A DNA stretch of 10,945 nucleotides from CAZESH01 sp964514665 (GCA_964514665.1 CAZESH010000135.1:1-10945), one strand, 5' to 3'; shown: positions 1-7,208, numbered from the stretch's first letter. The notes: a model not told the origin generated them from the letters alone. Made by a program: numbers and translations.

Positions 1-136
1 CTTGACGACCTCGACATTGCTGACGCTGGTCATTGTGCCGATCGTTTATGAATTGCTTGATGCCTTAAAAAACAAAATGGCCAGCAAATTCCGCAGAAAA
101 ACCGGAACCGTAGAAGAAACGACGACGAGCGTTTAG
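1..136 (+). CDS. RND efflux permease, C-terminal end (partial)
   Basis: Only the last 44 codons are present, read from position 2 to the TAG at 134-136. They encode the end of a hydrophobic helix (TSTLLTLVIVPIVYELLD) followed by a basic cytoplasmic tail (KNKMASKFRRK) and a short Thr/Glu-rich end. The pattern of a last membrane helix with a VP-(I/V)-(L/V)-Y motif followed by a charged tail is typical of the twelfth transmembrane segment of AcrB/SwrC-type RND proton-driven exporters. The adaptor-protein gene that starts 21 bases after this stop supports the call, since RND pumps work with such adaptors. Substrate cannot be inferred. Another polytopic transporter is possible, but the neighbour makes RND the best reading. 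Confidence 0.75.
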   Translation, partial: LTTSTLLTLVIVPIVYELLDALKNKMASKFRRKTGTVEETTTSV

Positions 137-157
137 AATCAGGGAGGAGAAAAAGAA

Positions 158-1351
158 ATGAAGATGAAAGCTTCATTGAAGTTATTTGCAGTGGCTGTTT
201 TATCCTTCATGGTGGCAGCCGGTTGCTCCGCTCAAAAAACGGAGAAATCGGTACAATCTGCAGCCCAGCAGCCGGCAGCGAAAACTGTGAAAGTGGCTGC
301 GGTCGGCAAGGTGAAGATCGCCGAACCGGTTGAACAGGTTGCAGACGTGCTTGCATCGGCGCAGGTCGACATCGTATCGAAAACGGGAGCCGATGTGCTG
401 CAACTGGTAAAAAGCAGAGGCGATACCGTACAAAAGGGCGAGCTTCTCGTCAAGCTTGACGATACCGACGCGAGGCTGCAGCGGGATAAAGCGGCGCTCG
501 CCGTGCAAAGCGCAAAAGACGCCTTAAGCTCCGGCAAAGTGGATACGGCCAACGCTGTGAGCAAGCTGGAACAGACGCTCGCAGAAGCGACAAGAGCGTA
601 TAACAAGACGAGAAATGATTACGATCGCGGTTTGGTCGATCAAACCCAACTGAATCAAGCCCAAAACGCTTATACCAATACAAAAAACGACTTGGCTTCT
701 TTAAAGCAAAAATCCGTTACGGCTCTGGAACTGCAATTGCGATCTGCAGAGCTTTCGCTGGAACAAGCGGATCGGGCGCTTTCGTTTTGTGAAATCAAAT
801 CTCCGATCAGCGGCATTGTAACGGACCTTCCCGTGCAGGCAGGGATGACGGTTTCTGCGGGATTCCGCATCGGCCAAGTGCAGCAGCTTGATCCGATCAA
901 AATCAAGGCGCTGCTCACGCCGGATTCTGCAAAATCGATAAAAGGCAAGCAGGAACTGGCCTATCATCTTCCTGGAGATACACAAATGCATAGCGGTAAA
1001 GTCAGCTATTTGTCGAATGTGATGGATACACAGACCAATTCTTACGAGTTGGATTTATTGGTTGACAACAAAGATTTGCTGCTGAAGCCGGGAACAAAGG
1101 TGCAGGTTCAATTGACAGATGAGGCGGAGCAGGAGGTTATTGCTGTTCCCAGCTTGAGCATCGTAAGGGAAGGTACGGATTCTTATGTGTTTGTTCTCTC
1201 AGGCGATCATGTAGAGAAACGCAAGGTTGAGCTCGGACGTCTGAATGGGATATACCAAGAAATTTTATCCGGGGTTCAGGCAGGGGAAACGATTGTGGTA
1301 TCGGGACAAAACCAATTAAACGACAAGGATGCAGTCACCGTCGTGAAGTAA
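158..1351 (+). CDS. RND efflux adaptor (membrane-fusion) lipoprotein
   Basis: This 397-residue protein is a periplasmic-adaptor/HlyD-like subunit that would couple the upstream RND permease to the cell envelope. A lysine-containing N-terminus, a hydrophobic stretch and the lipobox VAAGC predict lipid attachment at Cys23, so it should sit on the outer face of the membrane. The first lipoyl-type half-motif is at about residues 70-100 (VSKTGADVLQLVKSRGDTV). A long Gln/Ala/Leu-rich alpha-hairpin follows at about 100-207. The second lipoyl half is at about 208-245 (EIKSPISGIV), then a beta-barrel at about 245-320 and a C-terminal membrane-proximal domain (VIAVPSLSIVREG onward). Length and domain order fit the family. 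The start is supported by GGGAGGAG at 142-149, eight bases before the ATG. It lies 21 bases after the permease stop, so co-transcription is likely. The pump-then-adaptor order is the reverse of the common one. Substrate is unknown. Confidence 0.9.
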   Translation: MKMKASLKLFAVAVLSFMVAAGCSAQKTEKSVQSAAQQPAAKTVKVAAVGKVKIAEPVEQVADVLASAQVDIVSKTGADVLQLVKSRGDTVQKGELLVKLDDTDARLQRDKAALAVQSAKDALSSGKVDTANAVSKLEQTLAEATRAYNKTRNDYDRGLVDQTQLNQAQNAYTNTKNDLASLKQKSVTALELQLRSAELSLEQADRALSFCEIKSPISGIVTDLPVQAGMTVSAGFRIGQVQQLDPIKIKALLTPDSAKSIKGKQELAYHLPGDTQMHSGKVSYLSNVMDTQTNSYELDLLVDNKDLLLKPGTKVQVQLTDEAEQEVIAVPSLSIVREGTDSYVFVLSGDHVEKRKVELGRLNGIYQEILSGVQAGETIVVSGQNQLNDKDAVTVVK

Positions 1352-1417
1352 GTTCGGGTCTGAGTGTTTTTCCATTGAAAAAAGTAACCATATGATTATG
1401 GGAAGGGAATGGGAACT

Positions 1418-3151
1418 ATGAATCTGAAGAAAACAATGGCAGCTGTGATCCTGTCTGTTTCGCTTGCTGCTGCCTCGCCTGCCTTGACGGTTTTTGCCGG
1501 CCAAGCTGCTCCGGTCAAACCGGAGCAAGCTTCGGGATATACTTTGACAGCAGGGGTTACGGCCGACGTTAAAGGCATTATGGACAGCAAAATACCCGAA
1601 GGAACCCGTATCAGCGCGGTCATCCGACTGAGGAATAACGGAAGCAGGATTACGCGGGTACCGGATTACGAGCTGAGAGTCGAGACCGGCGATGGCATAG
1701 TGTATACACTTCAGCCAAGTGCGACAAATCCCAAAGCAATTCAGGCAAAAGAAAAAGCGGAGCTCGGCTACATGCTGACCATAGACCGGACCGATTCACT
1801 CAGCTTACAGACCTTATCCTTTATTCATGTAGATGAATATGTGTATCCGGCCAAAGAAACGATGTTGGCTTCGATCGATATTTCCTCGCAAGTATGGAAT
1901 GAACAAGTCCCGCAAGCGGACAATCCGTCTTTGCTGAAAAAATGGGGAGAGCGCTTTATTTTGGATGATTCCTCTTCGGATATTATCTACACGCCGCTGG
2001 AAATTTCCAGGCAGAGCACCCAGCAGGGCTTATCGTATCTGATTTCCGTAAAAGCTGAAAATACGGGAAAAGTGAAGGCGTACATTCCTGCTTTTGTGAT
2101 CAATGGGACAGGCAACGACCAAAAAGTGTACACTGGCAGCAGGATCGAGACAGCTGCTGTGACGATCCAACCGGGCGAAGCGAAAAAATTGCATTTTGCC
2201 ATTCCTGTGGAGCAGAATGCCCGTTTGCAGGCTTTGACCGTGATGACGCCGGAGCGCTTTGCTGCGGTATCGGCCAATGGACAGATCGACTCGGTTCCCT
2301 TTAACATAGGACGAATCCGCATCCTGTTGCCCGAATTGAATTCTTCCATCGCGGGATTGCCGGCGTATAAAACGGGAGATGCGATTGCTTTCGATCCGCT
2401 GAACCAGTTGATTGACCGACAGCTCAAAGTTTCTTTGGTCGAGCTGCACAAACACGAAAACCAGGACGACGGGTATCAAACCGTAATCGCCAAGTTCAAG
2501 CTTGAGAATGCAAGCAATTTGCCCATTGCCGTTCCGGACTTTCAAGCTGAAATCAAAAGCGCGGACGGCTATACGTACGCTGGTGTCAGGCAAAATCTGA
2601 CGACAACCAGACTGATGCCGAAATTGATCTATGTGATCAACTACTCCTTTAACGTACCCATATCCGAAAACGGGGATCAATATGGCATGAAGCTGCTTGA
2701 TAATCAAACCACGGCGCCTTACAGCGCGCAGATCGCCGCATTTCGAACGGAATTGCAGAACGATCCGATCACAAGCAACACGATGCACCTTTATCCCTTT
2801 ACCGTAAAATTCAATCAATGGTTTATGACGGCTAACTACAACCCTGCTTTAGCAAGCCCTTATTTCTATAAACTTAAACTTGATTTGGATATCAAGCGAG
2901 AAAACAATGTCGTGGTCGATTCCAATTTTTCGAAATTTACGATTGAACTGGTCGATGCGCTAGGCAGGACGATCGGCTCGGAAACGCTCCCGTTTACCGG
3001 ACCAAACCGGCTTATCAGCGGCGAGCAAACCATCTACTTCAACAGCTTGAGAGAGGAACAGCTAAGTCATCCGCTCACAATCAAAATCTACGAATCCGTC
3101 GATACGCCGAGCGGTCAAGCCAAACGGCTGCTTAAACAGATGGAATATTAA
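1418..3151 (+). CDS. Secreted protein of unknown function with four beta-sandwich-like repeats
   Basis: I do not recognise this 577-residue protein as a named family. It begins with a clear Sec signal peptide (MNLKKTMAAVILSVSLAAAS) and a likely cleavage site after VFA, near residue 28. There is no lipobox, anchor or sorting motif, so it is probably released or wall-associated. The rest is rich in beta-strand patterns and seems to hold four related units, starting near residues 67, 206, 354 and 485. Units 1 and 3 share a strand, an N-x-(G/S) turn, a VPD(Y/F) motif, a charged strand and a (D)GxxYT motif (RVPDYELRVETGDGIVYT; AVPDFQAEIKSADGYTYA). This resembles extracellular Ig-like or DUF4352-type folds. 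The start at 1418 is preferred over the in-frame ATG at 1409, because the GGAAGGG at 1401-1407 is ten bases from 1418 but too close to 1409. The gap to the adaptor gene is 66 bases with no terminator, so it is probably in the same operon as the RND pump. Confidence 0.8.
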   Translation: MNLKKTMAAVILSVSLAAASPALTVFAGQAAPVKPEQASGYTLTAGVTADVKGIMDSKIPEGTRISAVIRLRNNGSRITRVPDYELRVETGDGIVYTLQPSATNPKAIQAKEKAELGYMLTIDRTDSLSLQTLSFIHVDEYVYPAKETMLASIDISSQVWNEQVPQADNPSLLKKWGERFILDDSSSDIIYTPLEISRQSTQQGLSYLISVKAENTGKVKAYIPAFVINGTGNDQKVYTGSRIETAAVTIQPGEAKKLHFAIPVEQNARLQALTVMTPERFAAVSANGQIDSVPFNIGRIRILLPELNSSIAGLPAYKTGDAIAFDPLNQLIDRQLKVSLVELHKHENQDDGYQTVIAKFKLENASNLPIAVPDFQAEIKSADGYTYAGVRQNLTTTRLMPKLIYVINYSFNVPISENGDQYGMKLLDNQTTAPYSAQIAAFRTELQNDPITSNTMHLYPFTVKFNQWFMTANYNPALASPYFYKLKLDLDIKRENNVVVDSNFSKFTIELVDALGRTIGSETLPFTGPNRLISGEQTIYFNSLREEQLSHPLTIKIYESVDTPSGQAKRLLKQMEY

Positions 3152-3190
3152 AACGATATAAGAAATTCCAAAGGGGTTGTCTCAAAAACT

Positions 3191-3236
3191 AGAAAAAGGG
3201 TTAAGCAGGAGGTCATTTCTGCTCAACCCTTTTTCT
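3191..3236. terminator. Strong hairpin at the IS remnant end, possible bidirectional terminator
   Basis: Arms at 3191-3208 and 3219-3236 (AGAAAAAGGGTTAAGCAG and CTGCTCAACCCTTTTTCT) pair at 17 of 18 positions around a 10-base loop. In the minus-strand transcript the single mismatch becomes a G-U pair, and a short U-run (AGTTTTTG) follows, as expected for the 3' end of the transposase gene. On the plus strand the T-run lies mostly inside the stem. Even so, the hairpin is the first candidate stop for the RND operon transcript, because nothing better lies between 3152 and 3190. Confidence 0.65.
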
Positions 3237-3362
3237 TATTTGGTCGATTGCCGCTTTCTTGAGGAAATTATGGGCGAGCGAAAGCCACCCGACCTTGTTC
3301 TTCATCGGCAATGGTTGGTGGCACTTCCATTTTACAAAATTGCGGTTTCTTTTAGTTTTCTT
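3213..3362 (-). pseudogene. Transposase C-terminal fragment (IS1182-like)
   Basis: About 49 codons on the minus strand end at the TGA at 3215-3213. They show KRNRNF followed after about a dozen residues by KVGWLSLAHNFLKKAAID and a basic tail. The pattern K-x-N-R-x-F ... K-V-x-x-G-x-x-x-(L/M)-A-H-N-(L/F)-x-K is the usual C-terminal end of IS1182-group DDE transposases. The catalytic core is absent. The open frame continues to 3503, but its upstream Pro-rich part does not look like transposase and probably arises by chance from the joined sequence. It should not be annotated as a functional gene. Confidence 0.55.
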
Positions 3363-3585
3363 TAAGGGACTGTCCCATAAGTGACTTTGACTGGGGGCTG
3401 TTTCTTCTTGAGAACAAATGCGCGAGGGTGCGGGGGGGATGGGTGGAGGAGTGAACACGTTCGCCTTTATCTGGCTTGTTTTACCTTTGACCTCTATATT
3501 CAAGAACAGGACAGATAACAGCAGCCGGAACCCATACCCCCGCCCGTTGAAAGCTGACTACATTCTCAAAAAAAGCAAGATCAGT
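3363..3585. other. Second IS-end-like sequence and non-coding filler
   Basis: Positions 3364-3382 (AAGGGACTGTCCCATAAGT) resemble the end at 3172-3190 in both sequence and orientation, so this may be the edge of another, otherwise lost, IS1182-like element. Positions 3383-3585 contain a G-rich stretch near 3424-3445 and a C-rich stretch near 3531-3544. I see no convincing gene, promoter or RNA there. The region lies between the stops of convergent genes. Confidence 0.35.
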
Positions 3586-4602
3586 TCACGGTGAATGGTG
3601 TTTGGCAGGACCGCACGTATCGCGTACGATCAATTCCGTGGGCACGATGGCGACCGGGGGAGGAAAGGCTTTATCATTAATCATGTCGACAAGGAGCTCT
3701 ATCGTTATTCTGCCGATGGTTTGCATATCCTGACGGATCGTTGTCAATGCGGGGCGAACCATACGGGCAATTTCAATATCGTCAAAACCGATTACCGACA
3801 TATCCTTGGGCACGGATAACCCGGAATCGTGAAGTGCATCCATGGCTCCGATCGCGCTCATATCGGAACAGCAGATCACCGCAGTGGGACGCTCATCCAG
3901 CGACAGAAGCTTTTTCATTGCGCCGTATCCGCTTTCCTTGGAAAAATCGCTCGCTGCCACATATTCGGAGCGAAAAGGAAGCTTTACTTCCTCCAAGCCC
4001 GATTTGTAGCCTTCATAGCGCAATTTCCCTGTGTAGGAATCAGACAGTCCGGCTATTAAGGCAATCCTTTGATGGTTTAAGTCCCGCAGATAGCGGATCG
4101 CACGCTTGATCGCATCTTTGTTGTCGGAAGAGACGAATCCGGCTCTTTTCCCATTGAAGTCGAGATCGATAAACATTGTGGGAATTTCCGCATCGAGCAG
4201 TTCCTCAAAGTTCATATCGCTGCGTTGAAAGCCGAAGACGACAACCCCTTCCACATTTCTGCTCATGCTGTGATGGACAAAGCTGTATTCTTTATTCCAA
4301 GAGACTTGGGCAAGATAAAGGAGATCGTATCCTTTTGCTTTTAAGGATTGATCCATTCCGCTGAGAATATTCAGGAAATAGGGATGGGTGAGGCCGTTGG
4401 TCAAGAACACACCAAGCGTTTTGGAGCGCTGTCCGACCAATTGCTGTGCGGCATGGTTCGGGCGGAAGCGGGTTTCCTTTACGATCCGCATTACTTTTTG
4501 CTTTGTTTTATCGCTGATGGAGGGATAGCCGTTCAATACTTTGGAAACGGTAGCGACCGAAACCCCTGCAGCTTTGGCAATATCACGAATGGTTGATGCC
4601 AT
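3586..4602 (-). CDS. LacI-family transcriptional regulator
   Basis: This 338-residue protein has the normal length and layout of LacI/GalR repressors. The N-terminal helix-turn-helix is at residues 4-24 (TIRDIAKAAGVSVATVSKVL). The hinge helix region is near residues 45-62 (RPNHAAQQLVGQRSKTLGVF). A periplasmic-binding-like effector domain follows, including AVICCSDMSAIGAMDALHDSG, SVIGFDDIEIARMVRPALTTI and a C-terminal LIVRDTCG strand. It would bind operator DNA as a dimer and respond to a small ligand, usually a sugar. The start is MASTIRD at 4602. The frame stays open upstream to 4752, but that extension runs through the tRNA gene and is not plausible. No transporter or catabolic gene lies beside it, so its target and ligand cannot be named. 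The upstream GGGCGGG is a weak ribosome binding site. Confidence 0.92.
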   Translation of the reverse strand: MASTIRDIAKAAGVSVATVSKVLNGYPSISDKTKQKVMRIVKETRFRPNHAAQQLVGQRSKTLGVFLTNGLTHPYFLNILSGMDQSLKAKGYDLLYLAQVSWNKEYSFVHHSMSRNVEGVVVFGFQRSDMNFEELLDAEIPTMFIDLDFNGKRAGFVSSDNKDAIKRAIRYLRDLNHQRIALIAGLSDSYTGKLRYEGYKSGLEEVKLPFRSEYVAASDFSKESGYGAMKKLLSLDERPTAVICCSDMSAIGAMDALHDSGLSVPKDMSVIGFDDIEIARMVRPALTTIRQDMQTIGRITIELLVDMINDKAFPPPVAIVPTELIVRDTCGPAKHHSP

Positions 4603-4644
4603 GGAAACAACCCGCCCTGCTCTGCAATTTTCCAATCTAATTTT

Positions 4645-4673
4645 AAGATACATGCTTTTGTATGCAGATGCAA
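4645..4673 (-). promoter_or_regulatory. Candidate sigma-A promoter of the lacI-type gene
   Basis: On the minus strand TTGCAT (4673-4668) and TATCTT (4650-4645) are separated by 17 bases and would start transcription about 35 bases before the ATG at 4602. The spacer contains a small inverted repeat (ATACA and TGTAT) that could be an autoregulatory operator. It lacks the central CG common in LacI-family sites. The match is moderate only. Confidence 0.35.
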
Positions 4674-4681
4674 TTGTTTGC

Positions 4682-4710
4682 TTTCCCCTGGCTGCATTTT
4701 TTGTTATAAT
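4682..4710 (+). promoter_or_regulatory. Extended -10 promoter of tRNA-Arg
   Basis: A perfect TATAAT at 4705-4710 is preceded by TG one base upstream (TGTTATAAT), forming an extended -10 element. The -35 region, 17 bases further upstream, is poor (TTTCCC at 4682-4687), as is tolerated with an extended -10. The predicted start is near 4717, about 8 bases before the tRNA. Confidence 0.75.
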
Positions 4711-4724
4711 GATAAATGCACTGT

Positions 4725-4801
4725 GCGCCCGTAGCTCAGCAGGATAGAGCAACAGTTTCCTAAACTGTGGGTCGTACGTTCGAATCGTATCGGGCGCGCC
4801 A
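4725..4801 (+). tRNA. tRNA-Arg (anticodon CCT)
   Basis: The sequence folds into a full 77-base cloverleaf. The acceptor stem GCGCCCG pairs with CGGGCGC, the D-stem GCTC pairs with GAGC, and the anticodon stem ACAGT pairs with ACTGT around the loop TTCCTAA, giving anticodon CCT, which reads AGG (Arg). The T-arm GTACG/CGTAT encloses TTCGAAT. Discriminator G is followed by an encoded CCA at 4799-4801. No mismatch disrupts a stem apart from one G-T pair in the T-arm. It stands alone rather than in a tRNA cluster, and no integrase or attachment-site duplication is visible beside it. Confidence 0.96.
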
Positions 4802-4825
4802 TTTTATTTCAAACAGCTGGCATCG

Positions 4826-4858
4826 AGGTTACCTTTCTAGACAGAAGGTAGCTTTTTT
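4826..4858 (+). terminator. Intrinsic terminator after tRNA-Arg
   Basis: A stem formed by GGTTACCTTTCT and AGAAGGTAGC, with one bulged T and a four-base loop (AGAC), is followed by TTTTTT at 4853-4858. It ends the tRNA transcript just before the convergent gerB-type stop at 4866. The T-run is only on the plus-strand side, so it is not clearly a terminator for the germination operon. Confidence 0.8.
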
Positions 4859-4865
4859 GTTTCAA

Positions 4866-5966
4866 CTAAGAAGGTTCTTCGGGGAGCGGAGGCTTTGGAG
4901 CTGATTTTTTTCGTTTTCCCCACCAATGCTTGAGAATGTACAACAGCGGGATCGGCCATAGAAAGATGGCGAGCACATAGTTTTTCATGTAGGATTCGTA
5001 AACCAGCTTATTGCGGAACATCATTAATGCCAAAATATAGATGAGCAGCATCACGGCAGTATTCGTAATTGTCCGATGTTTGCTAATCAGCTTTTGGAAA
5101 GGCAGCATTTCAATCATCGCATGGAGAAAAAAGGCTTGGCGGATAAAACTGCCGAACGTCATCAGCATGATCCCATAGATGTCGAATCGGTCCATAAATC
5201 CGAGAGTGACCATGCGTACGGAGCTTAATACGGGATAAAGCAGTGTATCGGTCTGCTCCCAGCCGAATATGGTGACGGTTCCGGCAGCTACGGAAAGCAT
5301 CGTCATCGTATTGGCAAAAGATCCTAACAACAATAAATATAGCATGCCTTTGGTTTCAGCCTTGCGGATTTGCATTACGGCAAGTGTAAACATTTCGCTC
5401 CAAACTGCGCAGAGCAGTATGGTTCCCAAGAAGACGGGATTCCACCCAAATTCCAAATGCGGAAGAAGCTGCCGAAAATCACGCATCGGACTGAGCAGCA
5501 GGGAAATGGCATGTCCGGAAAGCACAAGAACAAGTACCAGCCCTCCGGCAATCCAGGCAATCACCTTGATCCCTTTGGCTGAGCAGTAGATGATGAAGAT
5601 GGTGAAGGCAATTCCAATAAACCAGAGGGGGGTTTCCTGATAGAATCCTCCCTGCATCATGTCCAATAGACCAGTCAGCGTGATGATAGCCATAAGGGAG
5701 AAATAAAGCAGCCATATCAGATTAAAGCCTAAGCCGAAGACAGGGCCCCATAGATTTTTGGAAAGCTGGCGCAGCGTAGTGTCAGGCTGCAGATGAAGCA
5801 GCTTCCAGGTAAGGGTGGCGATCAGAATGCCGAAGGGAGCTGCCAATAACGTGGAAATCCATGCATCCCGACCGGCTATGTCCCATAGCAGCGGAAGAAT
5901 CAGCACATGACCTGTAATCGGCATGGTCGTGAGCAGTAAAAACAGCCCTTCACGCCGGCGGATCAT
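4866..5966 (-). CDS. Spore germinant receptor B subunit (GerAB/GerKB-type permease)
   Basis: This 366-residue integral membrane protein fits the GerB family of the APC transporter superfamily, with about ten predicted helices and the usual length of 360-370 residues. The N-terminus carries the family pattern of a short basic lead and a first helix with MPITGHVLILP. Later helices include FGLGFNLIWLLYFSLMAIIT, ILLCAVWSEMFTLAVMQI and YVLAIFLWPIPLLYIL, and the tail is basic and Pro-rich (KRKKSAPKPPLPEEPS). B subunits lie in the spore inner membrane and are thought to bind the germinant. The start ATG at 5966 overlaps the stop of the upstream gerC-type gene in an ATGA, which implies translational coupling. 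It is the last gene of the gerC-gerA-gerC-gerB operon. The germinant cannot be told from sequence. Confidence 0.93.
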   Translation of the reverse strand: MIRRREGLFLLLTTMPITGHVLILPLLWDIAGRDAWISTLLAAPFGILIATLTWKLLHLQPDTTLRQLSKNLWGPVFGLGFNLIWLLYFSLMAIITLTGLLDMMQGGFYQETPLWFIGIAFTIFIIYCSAKGIKVIAWIAGGLVLVLVLSGHAISLLLSPMRDFRQLLPHLEFGWNPVFLGTILLCAVWSEMFTLAVMQIRKAETKGMLYLLLLGSFANTMTMLSVAAGTVTIFGWEQTDTLLYPVLSSVRMVTLGFMDRFDIYGIMLMTFGSFIRQAFFLHAMIEMLPFQKLISKHRTITNTAVMLLIYILALMMFRNKLVYESYMKNYVLAIFLWPIPLLYILKHWWGKRKKSAPKPPLPEEPS

Positions 5967-7177
5967 TGACTTTGCCCCCTTTCATCTTGAAGTGAATCAG
6001 CCCAAGGCAGCAGATTCGACTTTGGCCGATCAGGCGCTCGATCCTTGACAACGCCCGCACTTTTGATTTTTGCCTCGACCTCAATGTGAATGTCGACATG
6101 CTTAAAGATATCATCCCAATCGTTATGGATCTGGTCCCAGTATTTGGGGTGCTGGCGGTATACTTCAAGACCGAGATTGAGGATGTCCGTGACCGGTTCT
6201 TTCCGCATTTGATTTAGGGCGGCACTCATTTCCCTGCTTACTTCTTTTTCCATTTCATGCTCCAACAGCTTGATTTTTGCGTTGGTCAGCGGTTTGTTTG
6301 ATTGCCATTCATTAATATCGCCTTTGCATTTGACTTCCACATCAAACGACAATTTACCGTCTTGCAGGTGCGGTTTGATTTGGGAGGAAGCCTGATGAAG
6401 TTCAATCGCCGCCATCGCTGTCGACTCCCCGGGGATATCGAGGCTGAGGGAACCCCTTTTCACCTTATTGTTGAACCATAAAATACCCCTGGTAATAGTG
6501 GGTGATTTGATAATTTTCACCAGCTTCCCTTTCTTGAGCACGGCCGGTCCGGAAATATCGACGTGCGTAATGGCCGGTTTTTTTTCCCTATGCTCTCTGA
6601 GATAGGTCACATATCCGCTGCCGACAGGACTCAAATTTTCCATCAATAATTCTCTTAGAGAAATCGCCGACATTTGCGAAACGTCGTTTTTGACCGATTC
6701 GGTTCCTTTGAACAGCCCGATTGCGGACATCGGATCAAGCGGGGAAGGCAGGCCGAGGATTTTTGCCGGATCGTCGGCGATATAAATAAAACTGTTCAGG
6801 CGGAGCTGCTGATCCCGATTGCCCAATTCCAGAACAGGAAAAACCCCCTCTTTACGCGCCAATTCGGAACTGATAATAATGGCTCTTGTATGGGAAAGAA
6901 ACACGCGGCGTTTCGTCCCTTTGATATGCTGGATCAATCCTTCGTGAATGGTGGGGCTAAGGGTTGTGATAAGGACATCGGCTTCCGGCTCTTGGTTTTT
7001 AATTTTTTTTGGATCCATAATTTGGTATGTAATTTTATAATCACTTCCCACCTTCTCGATTGCGGCTCCGTTCAGAATGGCCGATTCGGATAATTCTTTG
7101 GAGCTCCAGCAGCCGGGAAGTAAAAAGGGAAGCAACAGAAATAAATTTTTCATTGCAAATTTGATCGGAATTTTCAC
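5963..7177 (-). CDS. Spore germinant receptor C-subunit lipoprotein (second copy in the operon)
   Basis: This Ger(x)C-family lipoprotein of 404 residues has a signal peptide ending in the lipobox LLPGC and then the family hallmark W-S-S-K-E-L-S-E. The N-terminal domain includes DPKKIKNQEPEA, FLSHTRAIIIS and NRDQQLRLNSFIYIADDP. The C-terminal Spore_GerAC domain includes THVDISGPAVLKKGKLV, TRGILWFNNKV and the conserved end PVTDILNLGLEVYRQHPKYW. C subunits sit on the outer face of the spore inner membrane and are needed for receptor function. The start is taken as GTG at 7177, because AAGGA at 7191-7187 is nine bases upstream. The TTG at 7186 directly abuts that site, and an internal ATG at 7144 is too late for a good ribosome site. 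It is a paralogue of the gene at 8805-9983, about 60 percent identical over the last 100 residues by eye. It is coupled to gerB by a 4-base overlap. Confidence 0.93.
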   Translation of the reverse strand: MKIPIKFAMKNLFLLLPFLLPGCWSSKELSESAILNGAAIEKVGSDYKITYQIMDPKKIKNQEPEADVLITTLSPTIHEGLIQHIKGTKRRVFLSHTRAIIISSELARKEGVFPVLELGNRDQQLRLNSFIYIADDPAKILGLPSPLDPMSAIGLFKGTESVKNDVSQMSAISLRELLMENLSPVGSGYVTYLREHREKKPAITHVDISGPAVLKKGKLVKIIKSPTITRGILWFNNKVKRGSLSLDIPGESTAMAAIELHQASSQIKPHLQDGKLSFDVEVKCKGDINEWQSNKPLTNAKIKLLEHEMEKEVSREMSAALNQMRKEPVTDILNLGLEVYRQHPKYWDQIHNDWDDIFKHVDIHIEVEAKIKSAGVVKDRAPDRPKSNLLPWADSLQDERGQSQ

Positions 7178-7208
7178 GGAAATCAATCCTTTTCATATCG
7201 GTTCCGAG

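Larger units (their letters stand above)
3172..3362 (-). mobile_element. IS1182-like insertion-sequence remnant (3' end)
   Basis: A truncated insertion sequence appears to lie just after the secreted-protein gene. Reading leftward it holds a transposase C-terminus, a strong hairpin overlapping the stop codon, and then a terminal-repeat-like end at 3172-3190 (GGGGTTGTCTCAAAAACT on the plus strand). That end resembles the GGG-TGTC-CAAAA ends usual for IS1182-group elements. The other end and more than 80 percent of the transposase are missing, so it cannot move by itself. The right boundary is placed at about 3362, where the coding similarity stops and a second end-like sequence begins. Family assignment is by motif recall only. 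Confidence 0.55.

Noticed and set aside
2030..2818. 262-codon open frame on the minus strand
   Set aside because: It lies opposite the secreted-protein gene, has no family resemblance, and its Arg/His/Gln-rich composition is typical of a shadow frame.
3177..3365. 62-codon plus-strand open frame
   Set aside because: It runs antisense to the transposase remnant, has no ribosome site, and includes the hairpin arms.
3363..3503. Upstream half of the 96-codon minus-strand frame that ends in the transposase fragment
   Set aside because: This part is Pro/Ser-rich with no transposase motifs and spans the second IS-end-like sequence, so it is a chance extension rather than coding sequence.
4603..4752. 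N-terminal extension of the LacI-type frame to give a 388-residue protein
   Set aside because: The extension overlaps the 5' end of the tRNA-Arg gene and its promoter, and LacI-family proteins start just before the helix-turn-helix, as MASTIRD does.
4725..4860. tRNA-associated integration site for a genomic island
   Set aside because: No integrase gene and no repeat of the tRNA 3' end is visible within the window; the downstream sequence is a normal terminator followed by a conserved-type operon.
6674..7093. 139-codon plus-strand frame within the second gerC region
   Set aside because: It is the reverse complement of a well-supported lipoprotein gene and has no domain or start signal of its own.
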